Shown here: piece after piece, positions 1 through 6,978 of the stretch
How the letters are laid out: every line of letters begins with the position of its first letter
How positions within the stretch are numbered: position 1 is the stretch's first letter
Assembly: GCA_046160725.1 (NCBI GenBank)
Contig: JBJXHB010000390.1
Coordinates: 1 to 36,498, forward strand
DNA from: JBJXHB01 sp046160725
GTDB taxonomy: Bacteria; Pseudomonadota; Gammaproteobacteria; Burkholderiales; Burkholderiaceae_C
Direction: 5' to 3'
Length of the DNA stretch: 36,498 bases
Notes under the pieces: generated by a model
What the model was told of the DNA's origin: nothing
What the model saw: the letters and a program-made list of their open reading frames with translations, nothing else
The model's database searches: none
Position numbers and translations under genes: made by a program

Positions 1-2
1 GC

Positions 3-464
3 TATGCCGGCGCTATCGGGCTGGGTCAGTTCATGCCGAGCAGCATCCTGCGCCATGCGGTCGACTTCGACACCGACGGCAAGGTGGACATGAGCCGCAG
101 TCCGGCCGACGTGATCGGCTCGGTGGCCCGCTACCTGAGCGACTACAAGTGGACGCCGGGCATGCCGGCCCGCTATGCGGTGGCGGTACCGGACGATGCC
201 GAGGCACTGCAACGTTTGCTGGCGCCAGACATCGAGCCCACATTCGATGCCACCCAGATGGAGGCCGCCGGCGCGAAGCTGGACGGCGCCGGCCGCGCAC
301 ATGCGGGGGCGCTGGCCCTGGTGAAGCTGGAAAATGGTGACGCCGCACCCAGCTATGTGGCCGGCACCGCCAATTTCTACACCGTCACCCGCTACAACCG
401 CAGCAGTTACTACGCGATGGCCGTGATCGAACTCGGCGAGGCCGTCGCCGCTGCGATGCGCTGA
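3..464 (+). CDS. mltB: Lytic murein transglycosylase B, C-terminal part (5' end outside window)
   Basis: The reading frame is open from the first complete codon at base 3 and ends in TGA at 462-464; the start lies upstream of the window. The visible 153 residues open with YAGAIGLGQFMPSS, the signature of the MltB/SltB (GH103) family just after the catalytic glutamate region. A segment follows that is typical of MltB: the D-x-D-x-DG-like stretch DFDTDGKVDM, then SPADVIGSVARYL. The protein ends with the usual NFYTVTRYNRSSYYAMAV block, which helps shape the substrate groove. MltB cleaves peptidoglycan glycan strands to 1,6-anhydromuramic products in the periplasm. Signal peptide and lipobox cannot be seen because the N-terminus is missing. 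The gene converges on the TonB-C-like gene. Family assignment is firm; mltB rather than a close paralogue is likely. Confidence 0.93.
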   Translation, partial: YAGAIGLGQFMPSSILRHAVDFDTDGKVDMSRSPADVIGSVARYLSDYKWTPGMPARYAVAVPDDAEALQRLLAPDIEPTFDATQMEAAGAKLDGAGRAHAGALALVKLENGDAAPSYVAGTANFYTVTRYNRSSYYAMAVIELGEAVAAAMR

Positions 465-487
465 CGGCGCCGTCAGGTGCGGCGCCG
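465..487. terminator. Hairpin between convergent mltB and TonB-like gene
   Basis: An 8-bp perfect inverted repeat (CGGCGCCG, 465-472, with CGGCGCCG, 480-487) flanks a 7-base loop directly after the mltB stop codon. It is G+C-rich and sits between two convergent genes, as a transcription stop would. No T-run follows on either strand, so it may only stabilise 3' ends or work with Rho. Confidence 0.35.
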
Positions 488-497
488 CCCGGTGCGG

Positions 498-989
498 TCA
501 CTCGGTCGCGAAATCGAGTTCCAGCGGGAACTGCATCGCGCAGGGCCGGCCCTTGCACACCGCGGGCTTGAAAGCCGTCATCGCCAGCAGCTTGGCACCG
601 AACTCGGCCATTGGCTTGGGCGCGGTGCCATATGCCGCCACGTTCACCACCTTGCCGCTGGCATTGACATCGGCCACCAGCCGCAGCCAGCCGCGCACCG
701 GCACCTTGGACTGCGCCCGGCTCATGCCGTCCATCAGCGGCGCCATGCCGGCCAGCGGATAGGGCGGCTCGTCGCCGGCGTCCATGCGCTCGTATTGGTC
801 GTGCAGCTGGGCACGCTCGGTCGCCGACAGCGCTTGATAGGGCCGTGCATCGGTGACCTGCCGCACCGCCTGGCCTTGCTGTGCACTCGTCGCGCGCAGG
901 CCGCTGCCCTGGACCTGGGCCGCGACCGGCAGGGCCGCCGACAAGACCACCAGGGCCGACAATGTGCAAAGGGTTCGATCGAGACGCAT
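498..989 (-). CDS. Small secreted protein with TonB C-terminal-like domain
   Basis: The product is 163 residues from the ATG at 989, chosen because it opens a clean signal peptide (MRLDRTLCTLSALVVLSAALPVAAQ, cleaved near residue 24) and has a GGAG-type ribosome site 9 bases upstream. An ATG 24 codons further up would bury the signal. The mature part has a charged helical region (residues about 45-75), then a C-terminal domain from about residue 90. Its pattern (V-R-G-W-L-R-L-x-A-D-V-N-A-S-G-K-V-V-N-V, then A-F-K-P-A) matches the beta-alpha-beta TonB_C fold found in energy-transducer and periplasmic TonB-like proteins. There is no membrane anchor beyond the signal peptide, so it is probably a free periplasmic protein rather than a true TonB. 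A cysteine pair (C-K-G-R-P-C) near the end could form a disulfide. The function is unknown. Confidence 0.72.
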   Translation of the reverse strand: MRLDRTLCTLSALVVLSAALPVAAQVQGSGLRATSAQQGQAVRQVTDARPYQALSATERAQLHDQYERMDAGDEPPYPLAGMAPLMDGMSRAQSKVPVRGWLRLVADVNASGKVVNVAAYGTAPKPMAEFGAKLLAMTAFKPAVCKGRPCAMQFPLELDFATE

Positions 990-1097
990 GAGGGTCGCTC
1001 CGGATTGCCGGCCCGCGGCCGGACATCCGGTGATCTTGCCTGCGCCCAGGTGCATCCGCAACCGTGAAAGCCCGCCAGGGACCCTGCCGTTGCTGGC

Positions 1098-2000
1098 TCA
1101 AGCCGGCGCGACCGTGACGGCCACGACCGGCACCGGCGGCATGGCGCCCTGGACCACGCCGCGCAGCGGCGCAACATCGGCATAGTCTCGGCCCCAGGCC
1201 AGAACCACGTGGCCGGCGCCGGCAGCGCAGGCATTGGTCGGGTCCAGCGGCCACCAGCCGGTCAGCGGGCACCAGACCTCGACCCAGGCATGGCTGGCAT
1301 CGGCACCGATCAGCCGCGGCTGGCCAGGCGGCGGATCGGTCAGCAGATAACCGCTGACATAACGCGCCGCCAGGCCGATCGACCGCATGGCCGCCATCAT
1401 CACGTGTGCCAGGTCCTGGCAAACGCCCTGGCCTCGGCCCAAGGCCTGCGCTGCCGTGGTCCCGACATCGGTTACCGCGGCCTGGTATGCGATGCCGGCA
1501 TGGACACCCCGCATCAGGCTGAACGCAGCCTGCCGCAGCGGCCGGCCTGGGCGGAAGTGCGCGAGGGCCAGGGCTGCCAACGCTGGCGTCGCAGCGGTCA
1601 GCGCGCTGGCCAGCGCAAACTCCGCTGGGCCCGGCTGCTGCACGCCAGCGCGATAGGCCAGCGTGTCGCGGGCCGCCTCCCACGCCATGTCCAGCCCTGT
1701 CGGCTCGACCGGCGACCCGACCGCCACAGTGCTGAGCGCCACCACCTGCAGCGACACATGCGGCTGCGAATGGCTGAAGTGATGCCGGAAATTGCCGAAC
1801 ACGTCCTGGTGGACCAGCGCCGCATCGTCCGGTGACGGGTAAATCCAGAGGCTGAACGTCCGGACCGCCTGCACATCATTGCCGCGCGGCATCAGGCAGG
1901 CCAGGTGATGCGACAGCACGGCCGGCTGGTCGTAGTGGTAGGTGGTCTCATGCCGTACCGACAGTACGGTCACCGGCGGACGTTCGACACCGATGGTCAT
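1098..2000 (-). CDS. Transglutaminase-like cysteine peptidase/amidase family protein of the ATP-grasp/alpha-E cluster
   Basis: The product is 300 residues. The ATG at 1998-2000 overlaps the stop of the upstream fusion gene (ATGA), which decides the start and implies translational coupling; a longer in-frame ORF exists but would run far into that gene. The N-terminal part (about 10-100, HETTYHYDQPAVLSHH) matches the bacterial transglutaminase-like N-terminal domain. The core follows from about 155 to 260 with the papain-like triad visible as Cys194 (GQGVCQDLAHV), His237 (DASHAWVEVW) and Asp253 (WWPLDPTN). There is no signal peptide, so it should be cytoplasmic. Proteins of this type are encoded with circularly permuted ATP-grasp and alpha-E proteins in many bacteria. 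They are thought to hydrolyse or transfer isopeptide or peptide bonds in an uncharacterised peptide-ligation system; that role is inferred. Confidence 0.88.
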   Translation of the reverse strand: MTIGVERPPVTVLSVRHETTYHYDQPAVLSHHLACLMPRGNDVQAVRTFSLWIYPSPDDAALVHQDVFGNFRHHFSHSQPHVSLQVVALSTVAVGSPVEPTGLDMAWEAARDTLAYRAGVQQPGPAEFALASALTAATPALAALALAHFRPGRPLRQAAFSLMRGVHAGIAYQAAVTDVGTTAAQALGRGQGVCQDLAHVMMAAMRSIGLAARYVSGYLLTDPPPGQPRLIGADASHAWVEVWCPLTGWWPLDPTNACAAGAGHVVLAWGRDYADVAPLRGVVQGAMPPVPVVAVTVAPA

Positions 2001-4495
2001 TGCCACACCTGGCGCAACGGACCCTGCACATGCACGAACAGGCGCTGCTCGATCGAAACTGCCGCGCCGCGCGCGGCATCGACCAGGCGGTCCAACAACG
2101 CGACCGCGGCCCACCCGCCAGCCGGCTCGTCCCGGCGGACAAGGTCGTCCAGGGTCCAGGCCAAGGGGCAGGACACCGCGTCGGTGACCTCGGCGACCCA
2201 GGCCGACTCATGTCGCGCCAGGCGGGACAGACGGTCCTGCAGCGTGCGCGCCACCCAGGCCAGCGACCGAGGGTGGTCCAGGTCGAGCGCCAGCAGATGC
2301 AACAGCGGCAAGACCTCGCGCCGGTTCTGCCAGCGGGCACGATAGGTGGTCAGCGCGTCCGGCAGGTCCAGCAACGCATCGAAGCCATCCGGCTCGTCGA
2401 CGGCCCCCTGGCGCAGCGCATCGGCCAGAGCTGATGCCAGCAGGGCCAGGCGCTCCAGCTGCCGGCCTACGCTGAGCAGGCGCCAACCGTCGTCACGGAC
2501 CATGCGATCGGCATGCGCCCCGGTGATCGCCGCCAGGTGCAAGCCGGTGCGCGACATCACGCCCAGGGCGTCCGGAACATGCTGTCCAGCGCTGGCGACC
2601 AGCACCGCCATCAGGTGCTCCCGGAAGTGTTCATCCGCGTCCTGCACCAGCCGCCAGTGCTCGACCGACAGGCGGTCCTGCAGCGCCAGCGCGCAACTGC
2701 GCATACGCGCCAGACCGTCAGCGACGCTGCCCGGCCGGCCTGGGTCCACCAGCGCCCGCAGCAGCGACGTGCTGGATTCCGCGCCGCCGGCGACCATCGT
2801 CGGCCAGCCTTGGCGCATGGCCTGATCATCGAGCCAGCGCATGGTGGCCGACGCCGGAGCCGCCCGCGACTGCAGGATGAGGCGCGCCAGGCGCAGGCCG
2901 TGTTCACAGCGCTCGGCATAGCGACCGAGCCAGAACAGGTTCTCGGCTGCGCGGCTGCTGACGCCCGGCGCCGACTGGGTCAGCTCGGCCGTGGACAGCG
3001 GCAGTGGCCGCAGGCTGGCCTCGGTCACCGGGTCGCCGGTCACCACCCAGGTGTCGGCGCTGCCGCTGCCGTGCTGGAAACTAAGCCAGGCGTCTCGGGC
3101 ATCCAGCCCGGCCGGTGCGACACGCGCCATGGCGCCAGGCAACACCTGCCAGCCACCCTGCCCGTCCGCCAGCGCGAAGACCCGCAGCAGCATGCTGCGC
3201 GGGTCCAGGCTGCCGGCGTGCCAGACCGGCGTCTGGCTGGCCGCCACCGGCGCCAGCAGCGTGTACGCGGCTGGGTCCTGGTCGACGCGCTCGCGCAGGG
3301 CCCGGCGTTCTGCCGGTGACAGCGCGGCCGTGATGACCGGCTGCGGCGCCGGGCCAGGGAAGGTCGGCGCCACCACCCAGTCGTCCAGGCGGCCCCGCTG
3401 AGCCGACCAGACCGCGGCTTCGCCGCACCACCAGGACGGCGTGGCCGGCAGCAGCAACGGTTGACCCAGCAGGCGCTGCGCCACGGCCGGCCAGAAGGCG
3501 GCCAGGGCCGGGCTCTCCAGCACGCCGGCACCAGGTGCATTGGCCAAAACCACGCCACCACTGCGCCAGGCTTGCAGCAGCCCCGGCACACCCAGCGTCG
3601 AGTCGGCCTGCAGCTCGACCGGATCCAGCCAGGCATCGTCGACGCGACGCAGCACCACGTCGACCCGCTCCAGGCCCTGCAGCGTCTTCATGTACAGCCG
3701 TCCGCTGCGCACGGTGAGGTCCTGGCCCTCGACCAGCGGCAGGCCCAGATGTCGCGCCAGGAATGCTTGTTCGAACCAGGTTTCGTGCAGGGGGCCCGGC
3801 GTCATCATCACGACCCGGGCTTGTTCGCGGGCCGGGCTGGACCGCTGCAGGCCGTCCAACAAGCCGCGCAGGCCGGACGCCAGGCGCTGCACACCCATGG
3901 CCGCGAACGCCTGCGGGAACTGCTGGCGGATGATCAGCCGGTTCTCCAGCATGTAGCCCAGGCCGGAAGGCGCCTGCAGCCGCTGGGCCAGGACGCTCCA
4001 GCCGCCGCCCGGCATGCGCACCAGATCAAAGGCGGCCACATGCAGCCAGGTGCCGCCCGGCGGCAGCGCTGCATGGACCGGCCGCAGGTAGGCGGGATGG
4101 GCCTGCACCAGCGCCGCCGGCAGCAAGGCGTCCGCCAGCAGCTGTCTCGGGCCGTAAAGGTCGGCCAGCACCCGCTCCATCAGCATCACCCGCTGCTGCA
4201 CACCGGCGGCGATCACCGACCAGTCCTCGGGCATCAGCAGCACCGGCATCAGCTGCAGTGGCCAGGGCTGGCTCGCGGGGGTGCTGGCGGCATGCAGGTT
4301 GTAGCCGGCGCCGTCCTCCTGGACCCGGTCCCGGACGCTGCGCTCCCGCGCCGAAAGCTCGGCGGCGTCCAGCGGACCGCAGGCCTGGAGGAAGTGGCCC
4401 CAGGCGGTGCCCGGCAGTGCATGGGCTGCCACATCCGGCCCGCCCCGCCACTCGTCCCAATGGCCGGCGATGGCCGGCTTGGTGTACAGGCTCAC
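1997..4495 (-). CDS. Circularly permuted ATP-grasp / alpha-E domain fusion protein, ATP-grasp part probably inactive
   Basis: The product is 832 residues. Residues about 1-490 are a circularly permuted ATP-grasp (DUF404/DUF407) domain, with GYMLENR, the VEGQDL block and the RVDVVLRRVDDAWLDP block closely matching the stand-alone homologue encoded two genes upstream. Residues about 512-832 are an alpha-E (DUF403) helical domain beginning SSRAAENLFWLGRYAERCE. The fusion thus repeats in one chain the two preceding genes. The segment that should hold the ATP-binding lysine and glycine loop reads WVVAPTFPGPAP (from residue 373), and the later RHIDLRPY and VNSSQGGGTKD motifs read RSMLLRVF and LSFQHGSGSAD. 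Catalytic residues therefore appear lost while the other half of the fold is kept. It probably acts as a scaffold or regulatory partner (inference). It lies 75 bp after the alpha-E gene and overlaps the transglutaminase gene by 4 bases. Confidence 0.88.
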   Translation of the reverse strand: MSLYTKPAIAGHWDEWRGGPDVAAHALPGTAWGHFLQACGPLDAAELSARERSVRDRVQEDGAGYNLHAASTPASQPWPLQLMPVLLMPEDWSVIAAGVQQRVMLMERVLADLYGPRQLLADALLPAALVQAHPAYLRPVHAALPPGGTWLHVAAFDLVRMPGGGWSVLAQRLQAPSGLGYMLENRLIIRQQFPQAFAAMGVQRLASGLRGLLDGLQRSSPAREQARVVMMTPGPLHETWFEQAFLARHLGLPLVEGQDLTVRSGRLYMKTLQGLERVDVVLRRVDDAWLDPVELQADSTLGVPGLLQAWRSGGVVLANAPGAGVLESPALAAFWPAVAQRLLGQPLLLPATPSWWCGEAAVWSAQRGRLDDWVVAPTFPGPAPQPVITAALSPAERRALRERVDQDPAAYTLLAPVAASQTPVWHAGSLDPRSMLLRVFALADGQGGWQVLPGAMARVAPAGLDARDAWLSFQHGSGSADTWVVTGDPVTEASLRPLPLSTAELTQSAPGVSSRAAENLFWLGRYAERCEHGLRLARLILQSRAAPASATMRWLDDQAMRQGWPTMVAGGAESSTSLLRALVDPGRPGSVADGLARMRSCALALQDRLSVEHWRLVQDADEHFREHLMAVLVASAGQHVPDALGVMSRTGLHLAAITGAHADRMVRDDGWRLLSVGRQLERLALLASALADALRQGAVDEPDGFDALLDLPDALTTYRARWQNRREVLPLLHLLALDLDHPRSLAWVARTLQDRLSRLARHESAWVAEVTDAVSCPLAWTLDDLVRRDEPAGGWAAVALLDRLVDAARGAAVSIEQRLFVHVQGPLRQVWQ

Positions 4496-4570
4496 GCCGG
4501 CCCGGCGGTCACGACAAGGTCCACCGCGTCGCGTGCCACAGGTGTCGTGCCCGGCAGGTGCCGGTGCAGG

Positions 4571-5527
4571 TCATGCCGGCACCAGGAAGTCACGGCTGAT
4601 GCCGGCGCCGATCTCGTTGACGCGGTCGAGAAACTGGGTCAGATAGGCATGCAGGCCGGTGGCCAGGATCTCGTCGATGCGGCCGTACTGCAGGTCCGCG
4701 CGCAGGCGCCCGGCGCGGCGCTGGGTCTCGGCGCTGGCATCGTTGGCGACATGGCTCAGGTTGGCCACCAGTTCGTTCAGGCAAGCGGCCAGCGAGCGCG
4801 GCATGTCCGGCCGCAGGATCAACAGCTCGGCCACCTTGTCGGGCCGGATGACGTTGCGGTAGACCTTGCGGTAGATCTCGAATCCGGACACCGAGCGCAG
4901 GATGGCGCTCCAGTGGTAGAAGTCCACCTCAGGCGCGTTCTCGTCGCCCCAGCTGCCGTAGTAGTCCGCGGTCAGGGCATTGAACTTCACGTCCAGCAGC
5001 CGGGCTGTGTTGTCTGAGCGCTCCAGGAATGTACCGATGCGCACGAAGTGCAGCGCGTCGTCGATCAGCATGGTGCCGACGGCCACGCCGCGCGACAGGT
5101 GCGACCGGAACTTGACCCATTCAAAGAGCGTGCCGGGGTCGCGCTCGAAGGCACCCTCGCGCAGCAGGCGGTTGAACTCCAGCCAGGTCTGGTTGGTGGT
5201 TTCCCAGACCTCGGTCGTCAGCGTGCCACGCACGGCACGCGCGTTCTCCCGCGCGAGCGCCAGGCATGACGCGATGCTGGACCGGTTGGCGTTGTCGCGG
5301 ACCATGAAGTTCATGACGTTGCGGGCGTCGAAGGTGTCATAGCGCGAGACAAACGGCTCTGTCAGGTCGGATATGCCCAGCACGCCGCGCCAGCCCTGCT
5401 CGGCCCGGTCGGCGGACTGCGGCAGCAGCGACGTCTGCCAGTTCACGTCCAGCATTCGTGCGGTGTTCTCTGCCCGCTCCATGTAGCGAGCCATCCAGAA
5501 GAGGTGGTCAGCAGTCCGGGACAGCAT
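4571..5527 (-). CDS. Alpha-E domain protein (DUF403)
   Basis: The product is 318 residues from the ATG at 5525-5527, 14 bp after the stop of the ATP-grasp gene. A much longer open frame extends upstream but is only the antisense shadow of that gene. The family signature is at the N-terminus (MLSRTADHLFWMARYMERAE), followed by an almost all-helical protein rich in conserved arginine, asparagine and glutamate. Examples are NFMVRDNANRSS near residue 75 and GTFLERSDNTARLLDVKF near residue 170. Alpha-E proteins occur almost always beside circularly permuted ATP-grasp genes. Their biochemical role is not established; they are presumed to bind the peptide or amine substrate or to complete the ATP-grasp complex. 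This copy is a complete single domain, while the next gene carries a second copy fused to an ATP-grasp domain. No signal peptide or membrane segment is present. Confidence 0.92.
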   Translation of the reverse strand: MLSRTADHLFWMARYMERAENTARMLDVNWQTSLLPQSADRAEQGWRGVLGISDLTEPFVSRYDTFDARNVMNFMVRDNANRSSIASCLALARENARAVRGTLTTEVWETTNQTWLEFNRLLREGAFERDPGTLFEWVKFRSHLSRGVAVGTMLIDDALHFVRIGTFLERSDNTARLLDVKFNALTADYYGSWGDENAPEVDFYHWSAILRSVSGFEIYRKVYRNVIRPDKVAELLILRPDMPRSLAACLNELVANLSHVANDASAETQRRAGRLRADLQYGRIDEILATGLHAYLTQFLDRVNEIGAGISRDFLVPA

Positions 5528-5541
5528 GCGGGTTCTCCGTC

Positions 5542-6978
5542 TCAGCCTTCCAGCACCCAGGTGTCCTTGGTGCCGCCGCCCTGCGACGAGTTCACCACCA
5601 GGGAGCCCTCCTTCAATGCCACGCGGGTCAGGCCGCCCGGCACCGTCTGCACCGTGCGCCCCGACAACACATAGGGCCGCAGGTCGATGTGCCGGGGCGC
5701 GATGCCCGATTCGACAAAGGTCGGACAGCTGGACAGCGCCAGGGTCGGCTGCGCAATGTAGTTGGCCGGGTCGGCCTTGACGCGCGCGGCGAAGTCGGCG
5801 ACCTCCTGGCGTGTGGAGGCCGGCCCGACCAGCATGCCGTAGCCGCCTGCGCCATGGACCTCCTTGACGACCAGGTCCTTCATGTTGGCCAGCATGTGGG
5901 CCAGGCCCTCGGGCTCGCGGCCCATCCAGGTCGGGACGTTGGCCAGGATCGGCGCCTCGCCCAGGTAGAACTCGATCATGCGCGGCACGTACGGATAGAT
6001 CGACTTGTCGTCGGCCACGCCGGTGCCGATGGCGTTGCACAGGGCGATGTTGCCGGCGCGGTAGCTGTCCAGCAGGCCGGCGCAACCAAGCGTTGAGTCG
6101 CGCCGGAAGGCCTTGGGGTCGAGGAAATCGTCGTCCACCCGGCGGTAGATCACGTCCACCCGGCGTGGGCCGCTGGTGGTGCGCATGTAGATGAAGCCGT
6201 CGCGTTCGAACAGGTCCTGCCCTTCGACCAGCTCGACGCCCATCTGCTGGGCCAGGAAGGCATGCTCGAAGTACGCGCTGTTGTGCATGCCCGGCGTCAG
6301 CACCACCACCGTGGGGTCGTTGGCCGAAGTCGGCGCCACCGCCCGCAGCGTCTCCAGCAGCAGGTCCGGGTAATGGGCCACCGGCTCGATGCGGTGCAGC
6401 GCGAACAGGTCCGGAAACAACCGCATCATCATCTTGCGGTTCTCGAGCATGTAGCTCACGCCGCTGGGCACGCGCAGGTTGTCCTCCAGCACATGGTAGG
6501 TGCCGCTGCCGTCCGGCTGGGCCGCGCGCACGATGTCGATGCCGCTGATGTGCGAGTAGATGCCGCCCGGCACATTGACGCCGTTCATCTCCGGGCGGTA
6601 CTGCGCATTGCGCAGCACCTGGTCGGCCGGCACCACGCCCGCCTTGAGGATCTCCTGGCCGTGGTAGACGTCGTGGATGAAACGGTTCAGCGCATTGACG
6701 CGCTGCACCAGGCCAAGGTGCAGCGTGGCCCATTCGTCGGCCGGGATGATGCGCGGAATCAGGTCGAAAGGGATCAGACGCTCGGTGCCGGCGCCGTCCT
6801 CGTCCTTGTCGCCGTAGACCGCAAAGGTGATGCCGACACGGCGGAAGATGACCTCGGCCTCCTCGCGCCGGGCACGCATCAGGTCCCGCGGCTGCTGGCC
6901 CAGCCAGCGGTCGTAGTCCCGGTAGTGCGGCCGCACGCTGGCGCTGGTGGCCAGCATTTCGTCGAAGGCGGGTCTCAT
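5542..6978 (-). CDS. Circularly permuted ATP-grasp protein (DUF404/DUF407), predicted amidoligase
   Basis: The product is 478 residues. The ATG at 6976-6978 overlaps the comEC stop codon (ATGA), which decides the start; an AGGAG lies about 15 bases upstream. Typical features in order are FDEML at the N-terminus, VPGGIYSHISGIDIVR, GVSYMLENRKMMMRLFPDLF, LVEGQDLFERDGFIYMRTT and RRVDVIYRRVDDDFLDP. Then come the nucleotide-site elements: LVVKEVHGAGGYGMLVG (Lys372 and glycine loop), RHIDLRPYVL (Asp432) and LVVNSSQGGGTKDTWVL (Asn463, Lys471). All these look intact, so this is the active copy of the pair in this operon. ATP-grasp enzymes join a carboxylate to an amine through an acyl-phosphate. This branch is predicted to form peptide or amide bonds, but its substrate is unknown. 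Its partners downstream are alpha-E, a fused paralogue and a transglutaminase. Confidence 0.93.
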   Translation of the reverse strand: MRPAFDEMLATSASVRPHYRDYDRWLGQQPRDLMRARREEAEVIFRRVGITFAVYGDKDEDGAGTERLIPFDLIPRIIPADEWATLHLGLVQRVNALNRFIHDVYHGQEILKAGVVPADQVLRNAQYRPEMNGVNVPGGIYSHISGIDIVRAAQPDGSGTYHVLEDNLRVPSGVSYMLENRKMMMRLFPDLFALHRIEPVAHYPDLLLETLRAVAPTSANDPTVVVLTPGMHNSAYFEHAFLAQQMGVELVEGQDLFERDGFIYMRTTSGPRRVDVIYRRVDDDFLDPKAFRRDSTLGCAGLLDSYRAGNIALCNAIGTGVADDKSIYPYVPRMIEFYLGEAPILANVPTWMGREPEGLAHMLANMKDLVVKEVHGAGGYGMLVGPASTRQEVADFAARVKADPANYIAQPTLALSSCPTFVESGIAPRHIDLRPYVLSGRTVQTVPGGLTRVALKEGSLVVNSSQGGGTKDTWVLEG

